64,000 nucleotides of DNA from Actinacidiphila acididurans. Its GTDB lineage: Bacteria > Actinomycetota > Actinomycetes > Streptomycetales > Streptomycetaceae. A program made the translations under genes and the position numbers. The stretch covers positions 124,001 to 188,000 of the forward strand of contig NZ_JADKYB010000002.1 of assembly GCF_016918855.1 (NCBI RefSeq), written 5' to 3'. Below are positions 25,009 to 34,500 of the stretch, piece by piece (positions within the stretch are counted from its first letter, which is position 1; each line of letters begins with the position of its first letter). The notes under the pieces were generated by a model. That model was not told the origin of the DNA. It saw only the letters and a program-made list of their open reading frames with translations, and made no database searches.

Positions 25009-26817
25009 GTGTCCGACCGCACCGTGTCAGACCTTTCCGCGCAGCCGACCTTCTCCGGTCCTTCCGGCCCGGCCCTCGACGCCGCGCTGTTCCCGCCGGA
25101 CCTGCCCCGTCCCAGCGACTGGGAACGGCGGTACCCGCCGCGCCACCTCCCCCCGGGCGCCGAGGTCACCCGCTTCGCGCCCAGCCCCACCGGCAAGCTG
25201 CACATCGGCGGCCTGTACACCGCCGCGGTCTCCCGGGCGCTGGCCCACCAGTCCGACGGCGTCCACCTGTTGCGCGTCGAGGACACGGACCAGGCACGGC
25301 TGGTGGAGGGCGCGGCGCAGTCCTTCGTCCACCTGCTGGAGGCGTTCGGGCTGGGACCGGACGAAGGGGGCGCGGAGTTGGGGGACGGCGGTACGGAACC
25401 GGCGGGCGGCGGTACGGAACCGGCAGGCGCTGGTACGGAGTTGGCGGCCGGGGATTCCGTGGCGGACGGCGAGGCCACGGATCCGGCGGACGGGCGGTGG
25501 GGCCCGTACCTCCAGTCGCGGCGCCGGACGGTCTACCTCAGCTACATCGCGGACCTGGTGCGCCGTGGCCTGGCCTACCCCTGCTTCTGCGGCAAGGACG
25601 CGCTGGCCCGGCACGCCGAGGAGCAGCGGGCCTCCCGGTCGCCGCTGGGCTACTACGGGAAGTGGGCGCCCTGCCGCGTCCTCGACCCCGGGACGGCCGC
25701 GGCGCGGGCCGGGGCCGGTGAACCGTACGTGATCCGCTTCCGGTGCCCGGACGAATTCCCGGGCCGGATACGGTTCCAGGACCGGATCCGCGGGTCGATG
25801 GTGATGCAGGACAACGGCAACGACGTGGTGCTGCTGAAGTCCTCGGAGCTGGTGCGGCCGCTGCCCACCTACCACTTGTCCCATGTCGTCGACGACCACC
25901 TGATGCGGGTGACGCTCGTGGTGCGGGGCGAGGAATGGCTGCCGTCCACGCCGCTGCACCTCCAGCTCCACCGGGCCCTGGGCTTCGAGCCGCCGCAGTA
26001 CGCCCACCTGGCGCCGCTGATGAAGGCGGAGGGCAGCAGCCGGCGCAAGCTCAGCAAACGCAAGGACCCCGAGGCGTCGGTGGGTTACTACCTGAGCGCG
26101 GGCTATCCGCCGGCCGCCGTACAGCACTACCTGCGGGGCCTGGCCAACGCCCGTCTGATGGACGGCCCGACGGCGCTGGTGCTGGCCGCGCAGGTGCGGA
26201 TCGAGGAGATGCGGCCCACCGGCCCCCTGCTCGACCTGCCCAAACTCCAGTCGATCAGCCGGGAGTTCATCGCGGGCCTGGCGACCGGGGAACTGCTCGG
26301 GCAGCTCACGCGGTGGGCGGCGGAGTACGACGAGGAGCTGCACGCGGCGCTGCGGGAGGATCCGGAACTGGCCCGGCGGGCGGTGGCGGTGGCCCAGGAC
26401 CGAGGCGGCGGCCCGGCCCGCAAGGACCTGGCGCGGTGGTCGGACTTCCGGGAGAAGTACGGCTTCTTCTTCCCCCGCTTCCTCGGCCCCGCCCCGGCCC
26501 CCGGCGACGAGCGCTTCGGCCCGCTCCCCGCGGACCTCACCCGACGCGTCGCGGCCGACTTCGCCCACCACTACCGCCACGAGGACGACCCGGCCGCCTG
26601 GCTGGCCCAACTGCGCGACCTGGCACTCCGCCACGGCTTCGCCCCGGACACCCCCACCTGGCGCCGCACCCCCGCCGCCTACGCCGGCCCGCCCCGCCAC
26701 GTCGCCAACGTCGTCCGCGTCTGCCTCACCGGCTCCTCCCGGAGCCCCGACCTGTTCACGGTGGCGCACGCGCTGGGGGAGGCGGAGGTGCGCAGGCGGC
26801 TGGTGCTGGGGGAGTGA
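25009..26817 (+). CDS. Glutamyl-tRNA synthetase-like protein
   Basis: 602 residues. A class I synthetase: RFAPSPTGKLHIGGLYTA holds the HIGH-type motif (HIGG, residues 65-68), and KLSKRKDP near residue 348 is the KMSKS-type motif. A C-terminal helical anticodon-binding part follows, so it is longer than the truncated GluQ enzymes. It should charge tRNA-Glu. An acidic Gly/Thr/Glu insertion with GGTEPAG-type repeats lies at about 117-163. The GTG start (25009-25011) has GGAAGGAG upstream. Next to hemA and hemL, whose pathway starts from Glu-tRNA, it may be a pathway-dedicated copy; this needs proof that another gltX exists in the genome. Confidence 0.88.
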   Translation: MSDRTVSDLSAQPTFSGPSGPALDAALFPPDLPRPSDWERRYPPRHLPPGAEVTRFAPSPTGKLHIGGLYTAAVSRALAHQSDGVHLLRVEDTDQARLVEGAAQSFVHLLEAFGLGPDEGGAELGDGGTEPAGGGTEPAGAGTELAAGDSVADGEATDPADGRWGPYLQSRRRTVYLSYIADLVRRGLAYPCFCGKDALARHAEEQRASRSPLGYYGKWAPCRVLDPGTAAARAGAGEPYVIRFRCPDEFPGRIRFQDRIRGSMVMQDNGNDVVLLKSSELVRPLPTYHLSHVVDDHLMRVTLVVRGEEWLPSTPLHLQLHRALGFEPPQYAHLAPLMKAEGSSRRKLSKRKDPEASVGYYLSAGYPPAAVQHYLRGLANARLMDGPTALVLAAQVRIEEMRPTGPLLDLPKLQSISREFIAGLATGELLGQLTRWAAEYDEELHAALREDPELARRAVAVAQDRGGGPARKDLARWSDFREKYGFFFPRFLGPAPAPGDERFGPLPADLTRRVAADFAHHYRHEDDPAAWLAQLRDLALRHGFAPDTPTWRRTPAAYAGPPRHVANVVRVCLTGSSRSPDLFTVAHALGEAEVRRRLVLGE

Positions 26818-26967
26818 GCGGGCTCCCGGCGCCGCGGCGATCCACGGGATCAGGGCGATCTCCGGGACGACGGCGGTGACCGTGATGACGCCGGTTTCTC
26901 GGCCAGGGCCGCACGATCAGGTCATCGACGCCCGGCAGCCGTTTGAAAGCGAGGCGCCGACCGCACA

Positions 26968-29244
26968 ATGTCTGTAGACATGCGGGGGGTGCGTGTTCTG
27001 AATGCGAGCGCGGGATCTTCGGGGGACGAGGCACCGGGCGGCGGCCGGCAGGACGTCCGCAATGAGCTCAGCGGGAGTGTGACCGGGCCGAGCGTGCAGG
27101 CCGGGACGGTGTACGGCGGGATCCACATCACCGCCGCGCCCGCCGGTCCGACCGGGTCCGCCGAGTCCGCCTCGGCGTTCGTGCCCGTCGTGCCGGTCGT
27201 GCCCGTCGTGCCTTTCGAGCACAGGCCCTGGCAACTGCCCCCGGTGGGGCGCCTCGCCGACCGTACGCTCGAACTGGCAGCGCTGGAGGACTTCCGGCGC
27301 GGGGCGGCCGGCCTCGGACATCCGACCCTCGCGGCGGTGAGCGGCATCGGCGGGGTCGGGAAGACCGTACTGGCACTGTCCTGGCTGCACGGGTTGCGGG
27401 ACGACTTCCCCGACGGGCAGTTGTACGCGGACCTCGGCGCCCAGCCACAGGACGGCGCGCCGGTCAGCCCGTTCGAGGTCATCGGCCGTTTCCTGCGCGC
27501 GCTGGGCGTGCCGGCCGACCGGATTCCCCAAGCGGCGGACGAGCGGACGGGTTTGTACCGGTCGCTGACCGCCACCCGGCGCCTGGTGGTCCTGCTCGAC
27601 GACGCGGTGACCGCCGCCCAGGTACGGCCGTTGGTGCCCGGCGGGCCCAGCGTCGTGGTCGCCACCAGCCGCTGGCGCCTGCCCGGTCTGGCCATGGACG
27701 GCGGCTACCTGCTCCACCTCGAACCGCTGGGCACCGACGCGGCGGTGGAGCTGCTGGCGATGACCCTGGCCGACGACCGGGTGCGCGCCCAGCCCACCGA
27801 CGCGCGGGCGCTGGTGGAACTGTGCGAGGGCCTTCCGCTCGCGGTGCGTGTCGCGGGCGCCCGCCTCGCGGCGCGACCGGGCCGCGGGATCAACGCGATG
27901 GTGCGCGAACTGTCCGACGAGCACAGCCGCTTGGGGGCGCTGGCCATCGACGGAGACCACGGAGTACGGGCCACGCTCGACCTCGCGTACGGCGGACTGC
28001 CGCAGGACGCGGCCCGCCTCTACCGATTACTCGCCCTCCACCCCGGGCCGGACTTCACCGCCGACGTGGCGGCGGCCGTCCTCGGCGACGCCGACCGCGC
28101 GCGGGCCGAACCGCCGCGCCTGCTCGAACTCCTGCACGACGCCAATCTCCTCACCGACACCGGGGACGAGCACTACCGCTTCCACGACCTCGTACGGCTG
28201 CACGCCGCATCGAAGGCGGAGACCGACGAGGACCCGGCGGAGCGGACCGCCGCCGAGCGCCGCGTCCTCGACCACTACCTCGCCACCGCGACCTGCGCCG
28301 AGGAGATCCTCGACCCGCACCACCGCTCCCTGCCGCGGGATCACGGTGCCGGGCCCGTCGTGGTGACGGCCTTCGGGGACGACGGGAGCGAGGCGGCCCT
28401 GGCCTGGCTGGAGCGGGAACTGCCCAGCCTGATGCGGGTGCTCCGGCACGCCCGGCGGTCCGGGCATCCGGCCGTCACCTGGCAGCTCGCCGACGCCATG
28501 TGGTCGCTCTTCGTCCGCCGCAAGCACTACGAGGAGTGGCGCGCCGCCCACGAGGAAGGCGCGGCCGCGGCACGCGAACTCTCCGACACCGCGGCCGAAT
28601 GCCGGATGCTCACCTCGGGCGGCCTGGGCGAGCTCGACACCGGCCAGCATGCCCGCGCCCTGGAGTCGTTCGAACGTGCGGCCCGTCTCTTCGAGGCCCA
28701 GGGAGACGGCCTCGGCTTCGCCCGCACCCTCAACTACCGTGGCCTCGCCCACCAGGGCCTCGGCCAACTCCGGGAAGCCGCCGCGCTGTTCGAGCAGGCG
28801 GCCGCCGAACTGCCGCGCTGCGGCGACGTACGAGCCGGCGGCCTGGCCCGCTTCAACCTCGCGGAAGTCGCCCTCGCCGAAGGCCGCTACGAGGCGGCCA
28901 CCGCCGACGCCGAGGCCGCCCACCGCACGCTCACCGCTGAACGCGACCCGTACAACGCCGCCCGCGCCGCCCGCGTGTCCGCCACCGCCCACCTCGCCCT
29001 CGCCCACCCCGACACCGCCGAGCCCCGCCTGCTCTCCGCCCTGTCCGCCCTCCACGGCGTCTCCGACTTCGAAACGGCCCAGACCCTTGAGGTCCTGGCC
29101 GAGTTGCTGGAAAGCCGAGGCCAACCGGGCCCCGCCCGCGACCGGTACGAGGAGGCCATCGCCCTGTACGAAGGGCTGGGCCTCACGACGCGGGCGGAGA
29201 ACGTACAGGCGCGGCTGGACGGGGAGGAGGGTACGGCGGGGTAG
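26968..29244 (+). CDS. STAND-type (NB-ARC) ATPase with TPR repeats
   Basis: 758 residues. Residues 30-60 include SGSVTGPSVQAGTVYGGIHI, a motif common at the N-terminus of actinobacterial STAND proteins. The NTPase has Walker A GIGGVGKT near residue 128 and Walker B LVVLLDDA, followed by GLPLAVRVAG (the GxP motif). The C-terminal third is TPR-like helices (GHARALESFERAARLFEAQG-type units). Such proteins are signalling switches that oligomerise on ligand binding. No effector enzyme domain is visible, so it may act through DNA or protein partners. The ATG at 26968 is used; a second ATG follows at 26980. Confidence 0.82.
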   Translation: MSVDMRGVRVLNASAGSSGDEAPGGGRQDVRNELSGSVTGPSVQAGTVYGGIHITAAPAGPTGSAESASAFVPVVPVVPVVPFEHRPWQLPPVGRLADRTLELAALEDFRRGAAGLGHPTLAAVSGIGGVGKTVLALSWLHGLRDDFPDGQLYADLGAQPQDGAPVSPFEVIGRFLRALGVPADRIPQAADERTGLYRSLTATRRLVVLLDDAVTAAQVRPLVPGGPSVVVATSRWRLPGLAMDGGYLLHLEPLGTDAAVELLAMTLADDRVRAQPTDARALVELCEGLPLAVRVAGARLAARPGRGINAMVRELSDEHSRLGALAIDGDHGVRATLDLAYGGLPQDAARLYRLLALHPGPDFTADVAAAVLGDADRARAEPPRLLELLHDANLLTDTGDEHYRFHDLVRLHAASKAETDEDPAERTAAERRVLDHYLATATCAEEILDPHHRSLPRDHGAGPVVVTAFGDDGSEAALAWLERELPSLMRVLRHARRSGHPAVTWQLADAMWSLFVRRKHYEEWRAAHEEGAAAARELSDTAAECRMLTSGGLGELDTGQHARALESFERAARLFEAQGDGLGFARTLNYRGLAHQGLGQLREAAALFEQAAAELPRCGDVRAGGLARFNLAEVALAEGRYEAATADAEAAHRTLTAERDPYNAARAARVSATAHLALAHPDTAEPRLLSALSALHGVSDFETAQTLEVLAELLESRGQPGPARDRYEEAIALYEGLGLTTRAENVQARLDGEEGTAG

Positions 29245-29293
29245 CGGTCCCGCTCGGCCTGGGGCGCCGAATCCCCTTCCGACGAGCCGTTCC

Positions 29294-29330
29294 GGTGCGG
29301 CGGCCGTCCCCGTGCCCCGGCCGCCGCACC
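29294..29330. terminator. Hairpin between converging genes
   Basis: Perfect 12-bp arms (29294-29305 and 29319-29330) with a 13-nt loop, between the STAND gene stop and the 184-residue gene stop. Confidence 0.65.
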
Positions 29331-29451
29331 ATGTGCCGTGCCCCTACCGGTTGTGCCGCCGCTTGCCTGCGGCGCCGGGATTCCCTCCGGCGAGCCATTC
29401 CGGCGTCCCGGGTCGGCCCGACACCCCGGCCGCCGCAGGACATCCGTGCCC

Positions 29452-30006
29452 CTACCAGTGGCCCTGCCACGCCTCCTGCATCACCCCCACCTCCTCCCGT
29501 ACCGCCGTCTCGGCGCTGCCGGTCGGCCCGAGCAGAAGGGCCGACGACGTGCGAACGGTTTCCGCCGGGATGCCTGCCACCAGCCAGGAGTGGACCAGGG
29601 ACGCCCACACCGGCCAGGGCGGATCCGTACCGGCCGCCGTGCCGGGGTCGGGTCGCCGCCAGCAGGCACGTACTCGGGAGTCCCGGGGACTGCCCAGCAG
29701 CAGCCAGCAGTCGGGTCCGTCGTGGGCCGCCACCACCAGGGCGCCCGGGTGGTGGCGGGCCAGCTCGGTCACCTGCTGCGGGCCGCCGCGGGTGACCAGC
29801 ACGTCGGCCACGACGCGCCACGGGTCCGGGGCGTCGGCATCGGCCTCGACGCGCAGGTGACGGTCGACGGTCACCGCTCCCGTGTCCGCGCGCACCACCT
29901 GTACGACGGTCGGGGCCGGCCCGGTTCCGGCCGGGCCCGGGCCGCCGAGAACGGCCAGGGCCCGGGGTTGACCGGGATCGTCGGGGAAGAGCAGCACGGC
30001 CGTCAT
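29452..30006 (-). CDS. Unknown 184-residue protein coupled to the GT-B-like gene
   Basis: I do not recognise this protein. It begins MTAVLLFPDDPGQPRALAVL and has a compact alpha/beta look with alternating hydrophobic strands. It includes VADVLVTRGGPQQVTELARH, and Trp-rich stretches near the end (PPWPVWASLVHSWLVAGI). There is no signal peptide or membrane helix. Its ATG overlaps the stop of the GT-B-like gene by 4 bp (ATGA), so the two are translated together and probably work together. The hairpin at 29294-29330 would end their transcript. Confidence 0.65.
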   Translation of the reverse strand: MTAVLLFPDDPGQPRALAVLGGPGPAGTGPAPTVVQVVRADTGAVTVDRHLRVEADADAPDPWRVVADVLVTRGGPQQVTELARHHPGALVVAAHDGPDCWLLLGSPRDSRVRACWRRPDPGTAAGTDPPWPVWASLVHSWLVAGIPAETVRTSSALLLGPTGSAETAVREEVGVMQEAWQGHW

Positions 30007-31247
30007 GCCACGACGTCGCCGGAGCGGTCCGGCCCCACCGTGAACGGCAACCGGGCCGGTTCCGTGACCCAGCCGGCGACCGGGGGCCGCAGGCGGAGCT
30101 TGCGGTAGAGCAACGCCCGCATGCGGCGAGTGAAGCGGCCGGGCTCCGAGGTGATCCGGGCCGCCACGCGCCCGTACCGCTCGGCGTCGTAGCCGGCGGA
30201 GCTGCGGTCGAGCTGCTTGCGGATGGGGCGTTCGCAGTTCAGCCGAAGGGCGAACGAACTCAGTTCGGCCACGGGCGAGTCCGGGGACACGTCCGCCGCC
30301 GGATAGCTGCCCATGAGCACGGGCGCGCCGGACGCGGCACCGTAGAGCGCCATGGAGCCGTGGTCGCAGACCACGTAGTCCGCGGCCACCAGCGGTCCCA
30401 GCTCGTCCGCGTGCTGGCTCACCAGCAGCAGGCCGGCCCGGCACAGATCGGCCAGCCAGGCCCGGACCTGCCATTCGCCGTGCGCGTTCCAGACGTGCGG
30501 GTGCAGCATCGCGGCGACGCGGTACTCGTCCCGGGGCAGTTCGGCCATCAGCTTTTCCAGCACGTCCGGCGTCTGCCCCAGCAGCGACCGCGGACCCCAG
30601 GTCGAGATCACCACGACCAGCCGCTGCCGCGGGCCGACCCCGAGCGCCGCGCGGTACAGCGCGCGGCCCGGCAGGCTGGCCATCATGCGGTCGTAGGCGG
30701 GATCGCCGATCACCCGGGCCGCGGGAAGGGCTTCCGGGCATTCCCGGGCCAGGCGGGCGAGGTCCTCCTTGTGGGACAGCACGATGGTGTCGGGGACCAC
30801 GACGCCATCGCGTACCAGCCATTGCCGGTTCAGACCGTAGACCTCCCGCGTCGCGGCGAGCCCGCGCCGGCCGTCTGGGAGCAATTTGTTGTGACCCGCG
30901 CCGTGCGGGAGCACGATGACCGGCGCGTGCAGTTCATGGATGTCGCCGTGGGCGGCGGCGATGGCCAGGTCGAATTCGATCTCCACCGCCTGCTGCCACG
31001 GCAGCACGACGCCCCCGAGACCGTCCAGGAATTCGGCCACTCCGTGGCTGAACACATCCGGTGCCGCCGTGAAGACCACTTGTACCCGAAGATCACCCTC
31101 GAGCAGCCGGACGGCTTCCATAACTCGCCTTCCGGAGACCACCGTGTGCACGACGGCCAGGACTTTCCTGCGTACCTGCCGAGTTGCCCAGCGTTCCACA
31201 TCCAGCCGTACCGGAACGTGACGCCAAGCGGCGTCTGCCACACTCAT
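30003..31247 (-). CDS. GT-B-fold protein, possibly CDP-glycerol transferase-like
   Basis: 414 residues. The N-terminal half is a Rossmann-like domain (KVLAVVHTVVSGRRVMEAVRLL). The second half has the pattern of GT-B glycosyl or glycerophosphotransferases: IVLPHGAGHNKLLP in the middle and VVCDHGSMALYGAASGAPV near the C-terminus, a typical nucleotide-sugar loop. A role in making a cell-surface polymer or glycolipid is inference from the fold. I start at the ATG at 31247 because GGGGGA lies 8 bases upstream; an ATG at 31265 lacks such a site. It is divergent from the SARP regulator gene, with a shared 300-bp regulatory gap. Confidence 0.6.
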   Translation of the reverse strand: MSVADAAWRHVPVRLDVERWATRQVRRKVLAVVHTVVSGRRVMEAVRLLEGDLRVQVVFTAAPDVFSHGVAEFLDGLGGVVLPWQQAVEIEFDLAIAAAHGDIHELHAPVIVLPHGAGHNKLLPDGRRGLAATREVYGLNRQWLVRDGVVVPDTIVLSHKEDLARLARECPEALPAARVIGDPAYDRMMASLPGRALYRAALGVGPRQRLVVVISTWGPRSLLGQTPDVLEKLMAELPRDEYRVAAMLHPHVWNAHGEWQVRAWLADLCRAGLLLVSQHADELGPLVAADYVVCDHGSMALYGAASGAPVLMGSYPAADVSPDSPVAELSSFALRLNCERPIRKQLDRSSAGYDAERYGRVAARITSEPGRFTRRMRALLYRKLRLRPPVAGWVTEPARLPFTVGPDRSGDVVA

Positions 31248-31340
31248 TGGATTCCCCCCGAACATTTTCCGTCATGGCGCCCGTTTCCGAGTCGGGCGCA
31301 CCCTCTCGTACGGCATGTGCCCGGGGCCGCAGACGGAAGG

Positions 31341-31358
31341 CTTGCAGAAAACTTGCAC
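31341..31358. promoter_or_regulatory. Direct repeat CTTGCA with 11-bp period
   Basis: CTTGCAG and CTTGCAC are separated by AAAA, giving an 11-bp repeat period. SARP regulators recognise heptamer direct repeats with this spacing, and the SARP gene starts 190 bp downstream. It also resembles sites of Streptomyces maltose regulators, so the binding protein is uncertain. Confidence 0.4.
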
Positions 31359-31388
31359 CCGGCATGAGGTCGTTCACCGCGCTTTGCT

Positions 31389-31402
31389 GCATATGCATAT
31401 GC
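31389..31402. promoter_or_regulatory. 14-bp perfect palindrome in divergent promoter region
   Basis: GCATATGCATATGC is an A/T-rich perfect palindrome in the gap between the GT-B-like gene and the SARP gene, unlike the surrounding GC-rich DNA. It is a candidate operator or DNA-melting element for one or both promoters. Confidence 0.4.
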
Positions 31403-31547
31403 GCCCCTTTGCTTCCGTGCGCCCTTGCCCGCGGTCGGCGAACGAGGGATCCGTAAGGAGAGAATTTGCGCGCTACGCAAGCGCCTGGCCATAGGTCCGT
31501 ACCGGGAGGCGCGAAGACGTGGGAGCGCCAGGGCCGACCAGCTGGGG

Positions 31548-34500
31548 GTGCTGGTGGAATTACGGATCTTAGGGCCGCTCGAAATCTGGTATCAGGGCCG
31601 TGCCTGGAAACTGGGCACACCGAAGGAGCGTGGTGTCCTCGCCGCCCTGGCGGCCTCCGCCGGTGAATCCGTCTCCGTGCAGACCCTGGCGGACCGGATC
31701 TGGGCGGGAGCACCACCCCGCAGCGCCGTCGCGACGCTGCACAGCTATCTGTCCAGGCTGCGCAAGCACCTGAAGAACACGGTCGGGGACCAGATGCGGC
31801 TGGAGCGCCCCACCACCCGGACGTACCGGCTGTCCGTCGCCCCGGAAGCCGTCGACCTGCTGCGCTTCCGGCGGCTGCGGGACCAGGCCCGCACCGCCGC
31901 GCGGCAGGGAGATCCGGAACAGGCCGTCGACCTGCTCCGGGCGGCGGAGGCCCTGTGGCGTGCGGAGCCGCTGGCGGAATTCTCCGGCGAGTGGTTCGAC
32001 GCGCTGCGCGAGCGCCTGCGCGAGGACCTGCGCAGCACCCGGAACGAACGGATCCGCTACGAACTGGGGCTCGGCCGTCACGCCGACCTCATCGGTGAAC
32101 TGCGCGCGCTGGTCGACGAAGACCCCCTCGCGCAGAGCACGGTCGCCGATCTGATGCTGGCGCTCTACCGGGCCGGCCGGCACAGCCAGTCCCTGGCGCT
32201 CTACCAGAGCACCCGGCGGCACCTGGACGAGGAACTCGGGCTGGATCCCGGCCCCGAACTCAGCCGGCTGCACCAACTGGTGCTCGCCCAGGACCCCGCG
32301 CTCGACCTGCCCGTGACCGGGCCGGGGGCCGGCGCCGGCGCGTGGCCGCCGGCCGGCCCCTGGTCGCCGCCCGCGCCCGCTGTCCGGACCGGGCCGCGCA
32401 ACTTCCTGCCGCGCGACAACAGGGACTTCACCGGCCGCGACGACGAACTGCGGGACCTGCTGGCCCGGCCCGAGCCGGACAGCACCGCCCTGCCGGTCAC
32501 CGTGGTCCACGGAATGCCGGGCGTCGGCAAGAGCACGCTGGTCATCCATGCCGCGCACCGGCTGCGCGACGACTACCCGGACGGCGTCTTCTACGTCGAC
32601 CTGCGGGCCCACCGCGAGCAACCGCCGTGCGAGCCCGGCGAAGCGCTCGCGGCCCTCCTGAACCAGGCCGGCCAGCCGGTGGCAACCGACGCCGCCGCCA
32701 CCGCCCAGAGCCATGACGCACTCGCCGCCCAATGGCGCGACTGGCTGTCCGACCGGCGGGCCCTGCTGGTCCTCGACGACGCCCACGACGCCGAGCAGGT
32801 CCGCCCGCTGCTCCCCGGCTCCGCCACCTGCCGGGTCTTCGTCACCAGCCGCCACCGGCTCGCCCACCTGGGCGGCGCGGGATCGGTCGAGCTGGAGGTG
32901 ATGTCCGGGTCGGAGGCGGCCGCGCTGTTCACCCGTATCGTCACCGCGGCGCGGGTCTCCGACGCGGCGGCCCTGGACCGCGTGGTGGACATCTGCGGCC
33001 ACCTGCCGCTGGCGGTGCAGATCACCGCGCACCGCTTCCGCCACCGGGACTCCTGGGACCAGGACGTCCTGATCGACCGCTTGACGCAGGCCGCCGACGT
33101 CCTGGAGGAACTGGACCTGGAGCCGGGAATCGCCACCGCGTTCCAGCTCTCCTACAGCCAACTCGGCCCCGCGGAAAGGTTCCTGTTCCGCCGCCTGGCC
33201 CTCCACCCGGGACCCGACCTCACCCTGCAAGCCGTCACCGTACTCACCGGCTTCGGCACCGCCCAGGCCCGGCGCGGCATCGAAGAGCTCCTGGACACGC
33301 ATCTGCTGGAGGAGCCGCTCGCGGGCCGGTACCGATTCCACGCTCTCGTACGGGCCTTCGCCGTGCGGGTCAGTGCCGGCGCCGAGGAGCCGCAGGCGGC
33401 ACGGCAGTCCGCCGTACGCCGGCTGCTGACGCATTATCTGACCGCCGCGGACCGGGCCGACCGCCTCGCCCATGCCGAGCGGCGCAGGATCGAGATCGGG
33501 GCGGGGCGGTGGGAGCCCGAGGGGGTTCCCTTCCCGGGCGGCCCGGCGGATTCCCCTGCCTTTTCCCCTGCCTTCGCGGACGCCGCCGAGGCGTCGGCCT
33601 GGCTCGACGTGGAGCGCGCGAATCTGCTGGCCGCGGCTCACGAGGCGGCGGTGACCTCGCCGGAGCATGCGGCGCTGTTTCCGCACGTACTGGCTCCGTC
33701 GTTCAAGCGCTGGGGCGCTCACGCCGCCGCCCTGGAACTGCAGAGCACGGCCCTTGCGGCGCTGCGCGCGGGCCACGACAGCAGCGCCTTGGCCCTGACC
33801 CTGGTGGAACGCGCCGAATTCCTGTGCCACGAGGACCACGAGGAGGCACTGCGCTGCGCCCGCGAGGCGCTGGCCCTCTTTTGCGACCTCGCGGACGTAC
33901 GTGGCCAGGCTGACGCCCTGGTCGAGGTCGGGCGCGCCGAGTTGTCGGCCAGTCGCAGGTCCGCTTCCCTGGCCCACCTCGACGAGGCGCTGGCCCTTTA
34001 CCGGCTGATCGGGCACCGCCACGGAGAGGTGAAGACCCTCAACGTGCAGGCTGTGTTGCTGCACTTCGCCGGTGAATTGGCGGAGGCCCGGCGGCGGTTC
34101 GGCGTGATGCTGGAGATTGCGCAGAGCCTGGAGGATCTCTACTGGCAGGCCACCGCATTGATGAATACGGGTGAGCTGGATCTGCTGGAGAAGAACTACG
34201 AGCGGGCGCAGGATTACCTCGAGCGATCGCTGGCACTCGCCCGCCGCACCGGCGACCGCCAGCTACTCGCCCATGTCCACACCAACCTGGGAAACCTCTG
34301 CCGTGCCACGGGCCGGACCGACGAAGCACTCGCTCAATTCCGTACGGCGCTCAACAGCTACCGTGCGGCTCACGACCTGCGCTCCGAGGCCAACACTCTC
34401 CTCAGCATGGGCACCACCTACCGGGAAACCGGCCGCCATTCCGAGGCGATGCACCACTTCACGATGGCCGAGGAATTGGCCCGTGCCGTCGCCAATCCTT

